A DNA stretch of 64,000 bases, from assembly GCA_963812255.1 (NCBI GenBank), contig CAWEUM010000002.1:372001-436000 (forward strand), read 5' to 3'. Below are positions 8,329 to 16,974 of the stretch, piece after piece. A model generated the notes under the pieces. That model did no database searches, was not told the origin of the DNA, and saw nothing but the letters and a program-made list of their open reading frames with translations. Each line of letters opens with the position of its first letter. Position 1 is the first letter of the stretch. Both the position numbers and the translations under genes were made by a program. The stretch comes from DATJGR01 sp963812255. Its GTDB lineage: Bacteria > Pseudomonadota > Gammaproteobacteria > Pseudomonadales > Azotimanducaceae.

Positions 8329-8814
8329 TCACTTCGGTTCGGGCAACGGGAAGACGAGTTGTCGAATCACATCATCCAACGAGCCGCTCTCGATACCCGC
8401 CGCTTCCATTTCGGCCATGCGCTTGATCGACTGTTCGTGTGTGACCATCGACTGCGCCAACTCTTTATATTTCGCCGGGGCTGCTTCGGCGATCGCGCGA
8501 TAGCGCTCGACGATTGGCGTGAGCGCCTCGGCAAGCTTCGTATTGGCCTCGCACCAACCGAGGCCATCGACGATCGAATCCATTGCGGTGCCCGCTTGCC
8601 GCGACTCGCCGAGTTCTTCGAGACTCACGCCAAGCTCGAACGCGGCTGGCCGTAAACGAGCTTTCGTTTCGGTTTCGAGCTGCAGTGTCGTACCCAGAAC
8701 ATACTGCTGTCTGGGCGTGGTGAATCGTTTGAGCAGCAGATTCACGGACACTTCACCGGTGATCTCGCCTTGATACAGGTCCGACGCTGCATGCTTGAAC
8801 GCCTCTAACGACAT
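8329..8814 (-). CDS. Hypothetical helical protein
   Basis: A 161-residue, cysteine-poor (one Cys), highly helical protein without signal peptide or membrane segment. It starts SLEAFKHAASDLYQGE and ends in a segment rich in Glu and Lys. There is a central long helix (about 80-135) with heptad-like spacing. The reading frame is consistently protein-like in codon use, and the ATG at 8814 is in a plausible position, but I recognise no family. Confidence 0.55.
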   Translation of the reverse strand: MSLEAFKHAASDLYQGEITGEVSVNLLLKRFTTPRQQYVLGTTLQLETETKARLRPAAFELGVSLEELGESRQAGTAMDSIVDGLGWCEANTKLAEALTPIVERYRAIAEAAPAKYKELAQSMVTHEQSIKRMAEMEAAGIESGSLDDVIRQLVFPLPEPK

Positions 8815-8978
8815 CGCTGCCCCGCTTTGGTTTCGCCACGCCCGATTGCCTGAAGGCTACTCGCTTTCTACCGTGAACAACCGATCCAGGCATGGGGTGC
8901 AGGCCCGAGAACATACAAATGGCTGAGATTCGTTGACAGATCCGCACCCCTCTAAAAGGTTGGCCCAAGAAATGTCCA

Positions 8979-9188
8979 ATGATCGCGACCATGAAGAAGA
9001 ACTTCGATCGCTACGTTCGGCGCGCGGGCAGAGGCGTGTGGGCCGGCGACGCCCGATTTCTGCACAAGGGATCGCACCGTCAGTGGCGCGGCGTACTCAA
9101 CGACGAGGTTTTCGCTGCCTACGATTCGATGATGTGTGAGCAACTGTCTCGCGAGAATATCGCCTGGCTTCAGCAAGGCAGCGACTAG
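8979..9188 (+). pseudogene. C-terminal fragment of a sulfotransferase (fragment 1)
   Basis: The 69-codon frame encodes GDARFLHKGSHRQWRGVL followed by a helix with YDSMMCEQLSRENIAWL. That is the usual C-terminal end of PAPS-dependent sulfotransferases, where an (F)xxKGxxxxW motif binds the 3'-phosphate of PAPS. The rest of the domain (PAPS 5'-phosphate loop, catalytic region) is absent: the gene upstream at 8329-8814 is unrelated and on the other strand. It is a truncated remnant, paired with a second fragment about 0.8 kb away on the opposite strand. Confidence 0.6.
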
Positions 9189-9231
9189 CGGCGCGGTTTG
9201 TCGCGAGTCCGCCGAGCTGTTGGGCTTTCAA

Positions 9232-9718
9232 ATGGAGGGGCCATTGAGTTTCGACACGTTTCACTCCATCGCTGAGGTGTCCGCTACGTTCGCGGGATTC
9301 GTCGGCCTGATGGTCGTCTTGATGCGGAACGACCATCAATTTGCGAAACACCTCATTGTCGATTTTCTTTTTTGTGACGCTGGGAAACGTCATATTTGCA
9401 TACCTTCCCGAGCTGATTGCTGGGGTCGGATGGTCGGAGGATACGACGTGGCGTGCTTGCTGCGGCTTGTTTGGCGCGTACCACCTGTGGATCTTCACGG
9501 CGTCGATATTCCGTCAGAAGGTGATCAGACCGCAGGGTCCGTTGGAGTTGACGATTTCCGTGGTCTCAGTCCCCGTCATTCTCCTCAAGCTCGCAGTCGG
9601 CGGCGGCTTCGGTCTGGACTACGCGTACGAGATCTATCTGCTCGGTCTGGTATGGCTTGTGGGTATAGCCATCTTCACGTTCTCGCTCATGGTGCTGGAG
9701 GAAGCCACGGAACGATGA
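9232..9718 (+). pseudogene. Frameshifted small multi-helix membrane protein
   Basis: The first frame (ATG 9232, or TTG 9244 behind GGAGGGG) encodes FDTFHSIAEVSATFAGFVGL, an N-terminal membrane helix, and then loses sense after about 9340. A second frame from about 9341 to 9718 encodes three more hydrophobic segments (SIFFFVTLGNVIFAYL, LTISVVSVPVILLKLA, YLLGLVWLVGIAIF). Joined, they form a four-helix protein of about 160 residues. The break lies near 9330-9345. The family is not recognised; start and stop of the intact protein are clear. Confidence 0.6.
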
Positions 9719-9806
9719 GCCACCTCGAGGCATAACTCAGTAAGCGGCCAGTATCTCGGTGCAGACCGGTCCGCCATATTGAGAGATCATTTACGCAGCC
9801 CGCTGA

Positions 9807-9956
9807 CTATTCCCTGAAGGCGCGTACCGTTCTACGCTCTTCGCTGAGGACACCCCGCCACTGACCATTGGTGCCGTTGCTGAGAAAGGCTCGATCGTTC
9901 TTCCAGAAGCCGCTCCCCGCCCCGGGCACAAAAAGATCGGAACTCTGCTTCATCAT
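9807..9956 (-). pseudogene. C-terminal fragment of a sulfotransferase (fragment 2)
   Basis: The reverse-strand frame encodes DRAFLSNGTNGQWRGVLSEE, matching the same C-terminal PAPS-binding region as fragment 1 (FLHKGSHRQWRGVL). The normally basic KG is here NG. The frame ends shortly after, at 9807, without the final helix. No upstream part of the domain exists: the region before it overlaps a membrane-transporter fragment on the other strand. Both sulfotransferase pieces are 3' ends, so two separate truncations are implied. Confidence 0.5.
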
Positions 9957-10079
9957 CTCGGGGCGATCGGCGGACTGCTGTCGATGCGTGTCATCGGGTT
10001 GTTCGTCGGCACGATCGTGCTGGTGCTCGGCTATTCCGCGCTGGTCGCGTGGCTGGACCACGCCGGCGAAACGCTCTGA
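9936..10079 (+). pseudogene. C-terminal fragment of an AI-2E/PerM-family transporter
   Basis: A forward frame reads IGTLLHHLGAIGGLLSMRVI and continues with GLFVGTIVLVLGYSALVAWL to a TGA at 10077. This is the last pair of membrane segments of AI-2E-family permeases, where the pattern GVLGGLxxFGxxGLFxGPxxL is characteristic. Nothing of the preceding 300 residues is present. The fragment abuts the alpha/beta-hydrolase gene that ends at 10090 on the other strand. Confidence 0.5.
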
Positions 10080-10089
10080 TCGGTCCGGG

Positions 10090-11100
10090 CTATTCGATGC
10101 GGCCGTCGATGATGTCGCGCACGGCCGTGACGACCGCGTCGGGTGCCTGCATCGGAATCGCGTGGCCGCTGCCGCTCACGACGCGATGCGACGCGCGGCT
10201 CGACAGTGCCGTCAGTTCGTTCTGCAGCGTCATCCAGTTGCGGTCCATCCGATCGAGCGATTCCAGCGACACCGGCATCGGGAAGTCCTTCGGCGAACTC
10301 GGCAGTCCGCGTGTCAGCACGACCAGCGGCAGATCGCCGAGCGAAGCGGGTGGTTCGGTCTGCTCGATGTCTGACGCAAAACCCTGCATTTCGTGTGCGA
10401 CGCCGGCGCAATAGTGCGTGCGGTTGGCCATCGCGACGACTTCCGCGGCGAGATCGTCCGGCAGGTGCTGCGCCGCGACGATCTGCTGCATTGCGCCCGA
10501 CAAGCGCACCGCGCCGCTCCAGGCGAGCGCGCGGCAGAGATCGAGCTGCCGTAGCGCGTCGCGTCGATTCTGCTCGGCGTCGCCCGGTTCGCCGAGCCGG
10601 CGCACCTGCTGTTCGTGAGACGAATCGACGAACACGATGCCGATCACACCGTCGGGATGATCGCGGTAGTAGCGACGCACGAACACGCCGCCGGCCGACC
10701 AGCCGACCAGAACGAACGGCGGCTTCAGCGCGGCGGCCTTGACCAGGTGGGCAAGGTCGTCGGCGACGAATTCGGCGCGGGTCGGGCGGTCGGCATCGTC
10801 GCTCCAGCCGAGTCCGGCACGATCGTAGCCGCAGGCGCGGGCGAATTGCGCGAGCGAAGTCTGCACGAGACGCCACGCTGAATAGTCGCCGCCGAGTCCG
10901 TTCTCGAGCAACACCGTGACCGGGCCTTCACCGGAGCAGTACAGGTGCAGCGCGCGTCCGCCGATGTCGATGCGCTCGCCCGGCATCGGGAAGCGTTTCG
11001 CGTCGCGGGCGGACTCAATCCATTGATAGGCGGCTCCTGCGAAGAGCAGCGCTACGGCGAGGAACGCGGCGTAGCGCAGCAGCCTCCGAACGATGCACAT
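10090..11100 (-). CDS. Membrane-anchored alpha/beta-hydrolase
   Basis: From ATG 11100 the protein has 336 residues. An N-terminal signal-anchor (about 8-27) precedes a complete alpha/beta-hydrolase fold: oxyanion region ENGLGGDYSAW (66-76), YDRAGLGWSD (92-101), nucleophile elbow GWSAG with S135, and a terminal SGSGHAIPMQ with the catalytic His. The acid is probably the Asp in FVDSSHEQ. Such enzymes hydrolyse esters, epoxides or haloalkanes; the substrate is unknown. The gene is distinctly richer in G+C than its flanks, which suggests a separate origin. Confidence 0.85.
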   Translation of the reverse strand: MCIVRRLLRYAAFLAVALLFAGAAYQWIESARDAKRFPMPGERIDIGGRALHLYCSGEGPVTVLLENGLGGDYSAWRLVQTSLAQFARACGYDRAGLGWSDDADRPTRAEFVADDLAHLVKAAALKPPFVLVGWSAGGVFVRRYYRDHPDGVIGIVFVDSSHEQQVRRLGEPGDAEQNRRDALRQLDLCRALAWSGAVRLSGAMQQIVAAQHLPDDLAAEVVAMANRTHYCAGVAHEMQGFASDIEQTEPPASLGDLPLVVLTRGLPSSPKDFPMPVSLESLDRMDRNWMTLQNELTALSSRASHRVVSGSGHAIPMQAPDAVVTAVRDIIDGRIE

Positions 11101-11294
11101 CGCTTGGACTCGCACAAAGGTTCCGAGTCTAGACGAGGGCCGCGCGAATATCTCGCTCGATGTCGGGCACGCCAACGGCGAAATCCACTTCGTTCACGTC
11201 GCCAGGTCGGGCGATCGGAAACCATCGGCGACATCGCACGCAATCAACATGACGCCACGTTGGGTCCGCTCCAGTGATTGGTTAGAACGCACCA

Positions 11295-11432
11295 TTACTT
11301 GCCACGACTTAGATCGTCCACGATTGCACTAATCATTGCACCTGCTCCAGCGCCCAGTAGGATTACAGGGACGGCGACGGCGCCGCCAAACGCGGCATCA
11401 CGCCTCGCATCGCTGTAGTTCGATCGTCCCAA
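11295..11432 (-). CDS. Possible small membrane peptide or gene remnant
   Basis: A reverse-strand frame from TTG 11432 to TAA 11295 encodes 45 residues: a hydrophilic start (GRSNYSDARRDAAF) and one glycine/alanine-rich hydrophobic segment (GGAVAVPVILLGAGAGAMIS) followed by AIVDDLSRGK. The composition is protein-like and the frame is open back to a TAG just upstream. It could be a real small membrane protein or the tail of a lost gene. No ribosome-binding site decides the matter. Confidence 0.3.
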   Translation of the reverse strand: MGRSNYSDARRDAAFGGAVAVPVILLGAGAGAMISAIVDDLSRGK

Positions 11433-11474
11433 CCGATCCCTTTCAGCTCGCTGGCGAGGTGCTTCAGAAATGCT

Positions 11475-11863
11475 CTAGCGACTCCCAAACGCTTAGTGAC
11501 TTTGCCAAATTTGGAATAGCCTTTTATGAGCCGGAAAGCTTGTGTCCCGTACCGAAATTACAGCTTTTGACCACTCAAGTAGGTTGGCCAGCTCGTTCTG
11601 TGGATACGATCGAACGAGAGCTTGGCGATTCGTTTTGATTGTTCGCCTTGTTCGTTCATTGTCGATCTAGGTTCGTACCTTTCCGCGCGCTCTAACAACA
11701 ACTGGACGTCAGAGTATCGCACCGCAGCGCCGTCGCTAGAGGAGGAGACTGCAACCATCTGCCACAGTCCCAGATGGGACCCGCTCCTTGCATACCGACC
11801 CCGTAGCAGTGGGTAAGCTGGCGTCCGTTTGGGCGACGCCAAGCTATCGGCCACACGTCGACC
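11475..11863. other. Long gap without a recognised gene
   Basis: About 390 bases downstream of the methyltransferase gene. A 98-codon reverse frame (11558-11854) is open but has no similarity I recognise and an unconvincing composition. The stretch contains one copy of the 30-bp repeat described at 11692-11721. Confidence 0.4.
11692..11721. repeat. 30-bp intergenic repeat, copy 1
   Basis: This 30-bp sequence starts CTAACAACA and ends GTATCGCA. It matches 21605-21634 at 26 of 30 positions, read directly. It lies downstream of the methyltransferase gene. The TAAC core recalls integron attC ends, but no matching second half could be found. Confidence 0.6.
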
Positions 11864-12655
11864 TCACGACAATCGGTAGAGGCACGACGTTACGTTCCGT
11901 TCCACACGACCGCCGAACTCATCATCGGCGATCTTCTTGAGCTGATCGATCAGGGACGAGCGTGCGGCTTCCTCTAGCCGTTGGATGTGCGAGAAGCTCT
12001 CGTACAATTTGCCAACCTGCCAGGTGTCGAGAACGAATGACCAGCGTGATTCCGAATACGTGACTCGTTCGAAACCAGCTCGTCTTGCCTCTACCTCGCG
12101 GGCTGCTCGATCGAGCGGAAACGGGATTGAGTTTGGGGCACCGAACACCGGGAGCGACGCCATGAGTTGCTCAGTTGCATCATGGAAAGGATCTTTCTTG
12201 TCTAGATCCTGAATAACGTTCCAAATCAATGCCGCTGCGCCACCGTCTTTGAGTATCCGGCGCACCTTCCGCAGCCCGCTTTCTGGCTCGATCCAGTGGA
12301 AGGACGTAGCAGCTACCACAAGGTCAAACTTGCTATCGGTTAGCGGCGCATCCTCGAAGCTCTCATGCAGCACGGTGCAGGTTCCGGTGCTGTTGCGGGT
12401 TGCGAGCGAAAGCATGTGGGTGAAACGTTCGTCGGGTTCAACGAGCGTTATCGGGTTGGCACCGTGTGCGATAAGTCGCCGGGTGACACGACCCGATCCT
12501 GGGCCGATTTCGACCGTCGCTGCTCCGTCGAATAAAGCGTGGGTTCTGCTCAGCTCTTCGAAGATCCATTCGGGATAGTCGGGTCTGCTTTCGTCGTATC
12601 CGCGCGGGTCGAGGCCAAACAAATGCCGGCCTTCGGTGTGGTCGATATAGCCCAA
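11864..12655 (-). CDS. Class I SAM-dependent methyltransferase
   Basis: A 263-residue methyltransferase of the UbiE/Methyltransf_11 type. Motif I is VEIGPGSGRVTRRL at about residues 48-61, followed by the acidic VEPDE, motif II-like FDLVVAATSFHWIEPE near 110-125, and motif III LKDGGAAALIW near 135-145. A C-terminal helical cap follows. FHWIEPE is the pattern seen in family members acting on small molecules. The substrate is unknown. It is isolated, with long non-coding DNA on both sides, as is usual for accessory cargo. Confidence 0.85.
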   Translation of the reverse strand: MGYIDHTEGRHLFGLDPRGYDESRPDYPEWIFEELSRTHALFDGAATVEIGPGSGRVTRRLIAHGANPITLVEPDERFTHMLSLATRNSTGTCTVLHESFEDAPLTDSKFDLVVAATSFHWIEPESGLRKVRRILKDGGAAALIWNVIQDLDKKDPFHDATEQLMASLPVFGAPNSIPFPLDRAAREVEARRAGFERVTYSESRWSFVLDTWQVGKLYESFSHIQRLEEAARSSLIDQLKKIADDEFGGRVERNVTSCLYRLS

Positions 12656-12917
12656 CAGTGACCGTCCTTCTCGGGCGGATTCGCGATTCTAGTTATAGCT
12701 GCCAAAGGTCCGCAACGGGTCCAAGCTGTGTGACAAGTCGTTTGGCGGTGAAGTCGTCGGCGTTTGGGTGAGTCCCGAAAGGGCCCAGCACTTCACCGCG
12801 CTGGATCTGGCCGATGCGCAAAGACGCATCGGGCGGAGTTAGGCGATCACGTAGATCCGATTCATCAAGGCGTGAGAGACTCGTTGGTCACTATGGCTTT
12901 CACGAGCCTGCGCCGAT

Positions 12918-14081
12918 GTGCACTTCCAGTTCGACGCGCGCAATCGCGGCAACGTCGCATTTCGGCTGATCGAGCGCGGCGCCGTTGCCGAAGAGTATTG
13001 CTCGTCAACGGGCGCTGCCGTCGGTCCCGATACGCTGTTTCAAGTCGCGTCACTCAGCAAGTGGATCACTGCCTGGGCTGTGATGACGCTCGTCGAATCA
13101 GGCAGGGTCGATCTTGATGCACCTGTCTCGCGCTATCTGTCGCGGTGGACGCTGCCTGAAGCCGAGTTCGACATCGACGGCGTAACGGTGCGACGGCTGC
13201 TGAGCCACACGGCCGGCCTGACCGATGGGCTCGGGTTCGCCGGCTACCCGCCGGGCGTCGAGCTACCCAGTCTCGAAGAGGCGTTGCGCCATCCATACGC
13301 ATCCCATGGACACAGTGGCGTCATTCGGGTGGGTCTGGCACCTGGATCCCAGTGGCAGTATTCGGGTGGTGGCTATCTGATTCAGCAGCTGCTGATCGAG
13401 GAGGTGACAGGCGAATCGTTTGAAGACTATCTGCGGCGCGCCGTATTTCTCCCGTTGGGGATGCAGCGTTCATCGTTCACGGTCGATGCAGCCACGCCGG
13501 ACGTTGCCACCTTCTTCGATACGAACCGACAGCAGGCAATCCACTATCAATTCGTAGCGAAGGCGGCAGCGTCGCTGTACACGACCGCCGCGGATATGAC
13601 TCGCTTCGTGCAGGCGCACTTCCCTGGCCAGGCTGGCGAGCCGATCGGCCGGGGTGTACTGCGGCCCGATACGCTGCGTTTGATGCGTCAACCGCAGGCC
13701 GCGGCATATGGTGCCGATATCTGGGGACTGGGCGTGATGTTGTTCGCGCCCGTCGGCAACGACGACTACATCATCGGCCACGATGGCAGCAACAATCCCG
13801 CCATCAACACGGCAGTGCGCCTGAATCCCACCAACGGCGATGGCATCGTCGTGCTGGAGACGGGTGACACCAGTCTGGCAAGCACCATAGCAGGCGAATG
13901 GGTCTTCGCGCAGACGGGCACACTCGACTTCATCATGCTGATGATGGGCGCCGGCGCTGTGCTGCGGGTGATCATGCTGGGATCGGTGGCGATCATCATC
14001 GCCGGTGCCGTGGTCGGCTGGCGACTCAGGCGACGCGTTGCCGAGACCCACCATGGCGGAAGCGCCCTGCCGGGGCGATAA
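12918..14081 (+). CDS. Beta-lactamase-fold serine hydrolase with C-terminal membrane helix
   Basis: A 387-residue class C beta-lactamase/esterase EstB-type protein. Catalytic motifs are S45-L-S-K48, the tyrosine motif Y148-S-G, and a late GHDGSN replacing the KTG box. The C terminus (about 335-372) is a hydrophobic segment, suggesting membrane anchoring. The start is GTG at 12918. The first beta strands usually found before the SxxK motif are short here and no signal peptide is present, so the true N terminus may be lost or lie upstream in another frame. Candidates include peptidase, esterase or D-aminopeptidase activity. Confidence 0.8.
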   Translation: MHFQFDARNRGNVAFRLIERGAVAEEYCSSTGAAVGPDTLFQVASLSKWITAWAVMTLVESGRVDLDAPVSRYLSRWTLPEAEFDIDGVTVRRLLSHTAGLTDGLGFAGYPPGVELPSLEEALRHPYASHGHSGVIRVGLAPGSQWQYSGGGYLIQQLLIEEVTGESFEDYLRRAVFLPLGMQRSSFTVDAATPDVATFFDTNRQQAIHYQFVAKAAASLYTTAADMTRFVQAHFPGQAGEPIGRGVLRPDTLRLMRQPQAAAYGADIWGLGVMLFAPVGNDDYIIGHDGSNNPAINTAVRLNPTNGDGIVVLETGDTSLASTIAGEWVFAQTGTLDFIMLMMGAGAVLRVIMLGSVAIIIAGAVVGWRLRRRVAETHHGGSALPGR

Positions 14082-14090
14082 GATCGTCGC

Positions 14091-14432
14091 CTACATAGCC
14101 TCCATAAATCGCGACGAGATCTGCAGGTAGCCCTCGGGATCTGGATGCTTGGCCATTACGGCGTCCCACGCCGAACCCGTAAAGGCCGTGCGCATGGTGG
14201 CGTCGCGCGCTTCTTTATTGTCCCAGCGGATGATCCAGGTAACGTTTGCAGCGCCGATGGGGGAATTGACGGGCGCGCGGCCCGTGATCTCGGGCTTGAA
14301 CGTGGCCTCGTCGATCCAAAATCCCACCACGTCGAGTTTGTCGCGCAAGACGACAACCGCTTCCCGCGCCCACTGCTTGTAGCGGTCGATGATGTCGGGA
14401 CGGTAATGATAATCACGAACTTCATAAATCAT
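14091..14432 (-). CDS. NIPSNAP-family protein
   Basis: This 113-residue protein starts MIYEVRDYHYRPDIIDRYKQ, the classic NIPSNAP opening (Y-x-x-R-x-Y), and carries TWIIRWDNKEARDATM plus a final SAWDAVMAKHP. The fold is a ferredoxin-like dimeric alpha/beta barrel. No cofactor residues are visible. Its stop lies ten bases from the end of the serine hydrolase on the other strand, so the two genes converge. The function of bacterial NIPSNAP proteins is not settled. Confidence 0.8.
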   Translation of the reverse strand: MIYEVRDYHYRPDIIDRYKQWAREAVVVLRDKLDVVGFWIDEATFKPEITGRAPVNSPIGAANVTWIIRWDNKEARDATMRTAFTGSAWDAVMAKHPDPEGYLQISSRFMEAM

Positions 14433-14549
14433 GTTTTGATCCTCATGTGCGCGGTGCAGAGAGTTGATCTAGCGGTAGCCATGGAGAACACGGTGAACCG
14501 TACGCCGCGTGCAACAGCGCGACAACCGTATGGGCGTCCCTTCGGGTCC

Positions 14550-14810
14550 CTATTGCGGCGAGGCCGCGCAAGAGAAATTCGCGGCGTCGTCGGTGCTGCC
14601 CTCCCCACGATACACGGTAACCTTCGGATACGGACACAGCGGGCGCGTGCGATCGATCGCGCCGGCAGCGTCGAACCGTGACGCAATGATTGTCTCCGGC
14701 GGCGTGCCGGTCTCGACCCACGCATCGAGCGCCTTCAGCGCATCGAACCGATCAGGGCCCGTGCCGCCCGCGCAATGGCCCATGCCGGGAACCATGAACA
14801 GCCGGTAAGT
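14550..14810 (-). pseudogene. C-terminal fragment of a tannase/feruloyl esterase
   Basis: The reverse frame encodes YRLFMVPGMGHCAGGTGPD followed by LDAWVETGTPPETIIASR and RPLCPYPKVTVYRGEGS to a stop at 14550. This is the end of the tannase/feruloyl-esterase family, including the catalytic His-Cys pair in GMGHC. The nucleophile region and over 400 residues of the usual enzyme are missing; the sequence before T12 of the frame does not belong to the family. It is a truncated remnant. Confidence 0.7.
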
Positions 14811-15194
14811 CGCGATCGAGATCGGGATCGTCGACGACGGCACGCACGCTCGAAACCAACCACAAAACAGAGACGCCTAACTTGATCACTGGGCCAAAGA
14901 TCATGGGCTTGCCACCGTTTGCTGGGCGTCGTTCGCGCGCCGGCGCGTCGGCTCGGATTGGCGAAGCGTACGGAGGAAGCCTATGTCGGCTGGAGTCGTC
15001 GCTTCGTCGTCGCGAACCATCTACGGCATCCGCGCTCAACGCGCATTTGCGCTTCGAAAGCATGTCGCCTTCGACGAGTGGCGCACCAGATCTGATGCTA
15101 GCAACCTCGCATTTCGAAGAGTGAACGAACACGAGTCGTTCTTCGGAACCAACCTGCAGCGCTACTATCGGACGTGTCATCCCGACGGAGAATG
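14811..15194. other. Gap upstream of the tannase fragment
   Basis: About 380 bases. On the reverse strand a frame from about 14905 starts MIFGPVIKLGVSVLWLV, which looks like a signal peptide, and runs into the tannase fragment out of family context. A forward frame at 14983-15201 is open but not convincing. GCCTAAC occurs at about 14874. No gene can be supported. Confidence 0.3.
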
Positions 15195-15419
15195 GCAATG
15201 ATCGGTGCAGCCGATGCCGCCGACGAGCTCGAAGCATTTGTGGTGGCGGCACGCATGGCAGCCGAAGCGGCCGAACGTGACGTCCAGGCACTGAAGGCAA
15301 ACCCATACGCGACCGTGGAGCGCGCTCGCATGATGTCGATCGGCACCGTGAGATCGATGTTGTTCGCGGTCACCGTGACGCTTCAATCGATCCGGGCGGA
15401 GACTGGCACGCGCCACTGA
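15195..15419 (+). CDS. Possible small helical protein
   Basis: From ATG 15195, behind a GGAGA site, 74 codons encode an alanine-rich helical protein (ADELEAFVVAARMAAEAAER, then SMLFAVTVTLQSIRAE). Composition and codon use are compatible with a real gene, but there is no recognised family, and a reverse frame overlaps most of it. Listed as tentative. Confidence 0.35.
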   Translation, partial: AMIGAADAADELEAFVVAARMAAEAAERDVQALKANPYATVERARMMSIGTVRSMLFAVTVTLQSIRAETGTRH

Positions 15420-15704
15420 TCCTTCCGGAGCTGACATTTGAAACAGCAACTGCCCTGGACGGTCCGGCGGTGGCGAGACGGCGAGAAGGGAAAACGGGGG
15501 AAGGATCGCCGGCCGCCACTGCGCGGCTTGGGGAGCGTACTCGATGGATCAGCCGATGTGTGTCCTGATTTTGATAGCCCGCGCGCGCAATGTGTCTAAC
15601 GTTCTTGGGCATGGGACCAGAGGAAGGACATGCGCAAAAAGAGCGGGCGATCGCATTCATGCTCGGCGTCAGTATCGGGGCATCGCGCTGGTGCGACTCA
15701 GGGG

Positions 15705-15959
15705 TTAGGTCTGCCGTCGTAGTTGAAACGTCTTGAACGCTTCGATGGTGTCTCGAGCTTCGGCCGCACCAACGTCCCGAAGTTGCACGATCAATCTATC
15801 GCATGCCTTGACCGCGTCGGCTGACTACATCTGAGCCTTTAGATAGTTAATGAAAGCGGAGCATGACGCGAGAAAACAGTGGGCATCCGCGACATCCTCA
15901 GGACAGTGGCAGACGGTAACATGCCGACCGCGCTTGGCTGCGCCATCAAGAGGGGTGAT
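15705..15959 (-). pseudogene. Remnant of a small helical protein with an in-frame TAG
   Basis: A reverse-strand frame ending with TAA at 15705 is protein-like on both sides of a single TAG. Before it stands DAHCFLASCSAFINYLKAQM and after it SADAVKACDRLIVQLRDVGA followed by AEARDTIEAFKTFQLRRQT. Bridging the TAG gives a helical protein of at least 80 residues. The 5' end is not identifiable. The stop codon overlaps a GTTAGGT heptamer. No family recognised. Confidence 0.4.
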
Positions 15960-16008
15960 CTAGGGAAGGCGTCACTGCTCCGCTATCTCGTTGCACAGTT
16001 CCGACCTG

Positions 16009-16965
16009 CTATGGTTGGATCTGTTGTTCAATCCATGCATAGGTACGTTGCAATCCCTCGTACAGGCCGTAGGACGGTTGCCATCCTAATTCCTTTGCAA
16101 TGAGTGCGTTGTCAGAGTTTCGCCCACGCACACCCAGCGGACCTGCAATGTGTCGCAACTTCAGCTGCTTGCCAGCAATCTCAATAACCATGTCGGCGAG
16201 GGCGTTGATCGACACCATCTCTTCGGACCCGATATTGATGGGTTGGCAGAATTCAGATCGCATGAGACGCCTTACTGCCTCGAGACACTCGTCGATATAG
16301 AGGAAGGATCGCGTCTGATTGCCGTCGCCCCACACCTCAATATCACCGGGGGTCGACGCTTCCGCCACTTTCCTGCACAAAGCGGCCGGCGCCTTTTCAC
16401 GCCCACCTTGCCACGTACCCTCCGGGCCAAAGATGTTGTGAAAGCGCGCGATACGAACATTCATTCCGTAGTTTCGGTGATACGCGAGATAAAGCCGTTC
16501 GCTAAACAATTTTTCCCAGCCATATTCGCTGTCCGGCATCGCTGGATACGCGGAGTGCTCAGCACACTCAGGATTGTCCGGGTCCGTCTGGTTGTACTCG
16601 GGGTAGATGCAGGCTGACGATGAATAGAACAATTTGCCGATGCCAACCTTTTGACAGAAGCGGGCGACGTTAATGTTGATTTGCGCCGAGTTGTGGAGAA
16701 CGTCAGCGTCGTGCTCACCCGTGAAAATATAGCCAGCCCCTCCCATATCAGCCGCGAGTTGATAGACCTCGTCGAACGGCTGGTCCAACACGCGCTTCAC
16801 AAATACTTGGTCTCGCAAATCCCCGATGACGAAATCATCTGCCGTCGTTGCCGAAAACTCGGGTGATTTGAGATCCACCCCGCGCACCCAATAGCCTTCG
16901 TCTTTCAATCGTTTAACCAAATGGCTGCCAATAAACCCGCCCGCACCTGTGACTAACGCTTTCAT
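16009..16965 (-). CDS. GDP-mannose 3,5-epimerase-like NAD-dependent epimerase
   Basis: A 318-residue extended SDR with the NAD-binding GAGGFIG (7-13) and catalytic Y148/K152. Close to plant GDP-D-mannose 3',5'-epimerase it has AADMGGAGYIFTGEHDADV (71-89), SSSACIYPEYNQ (115-126), HNIFGPEGTWQGGREKAPAA and GDGNQTRSF. The residues matching the plant epimerisation acid/base pair, C119 and K191, are both present. It should convert GDP-mannose to GDP-L-galactose and/or GDP-L-gulose. The glycosyltransferase gene upstream ends nine bases before its start, so both form one unit, probably for decorating a surface glycan. Base composition is lower in GC than the flanks, a sign of transfer. Confidence 0.85.
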   Translation of the reverse strand: MKALVTGAGGFIGSHLVKRLKDEGYWVRGVDLKSPEFSATTADDFVIGDLRDQVFVKRVLDQPFDEVYQLAADMGGAGYIFTGEHDADVLHNSAQININVARFCQKVGIGKLFYSSSACIYPEYNQTDPDNPECAEHSAYPAMPDSEYGWEKLFSERLYLAYHRNYGMNVRIARFHNIFGPEGTWQGGREKAPAALCRKVAEASTPGDIEVWGDGNQTRSFLYIDECLEAVRRLMRSEFCQPINIGSEEMVSINALADMVIEIAGKQLKLRHIAGPLGVRGRNSDNALIAKELGWQPSYGLYEGLQRTYAWIEQQIQP

Positions 16966-16974
16966 AGGATCTCC

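Noticed and set aside
15590..15710. A possible full attC site between GTCTAAC and GTTAGGT
   Set aside because: The inner halves do not pair into a stem, which an attC needs.
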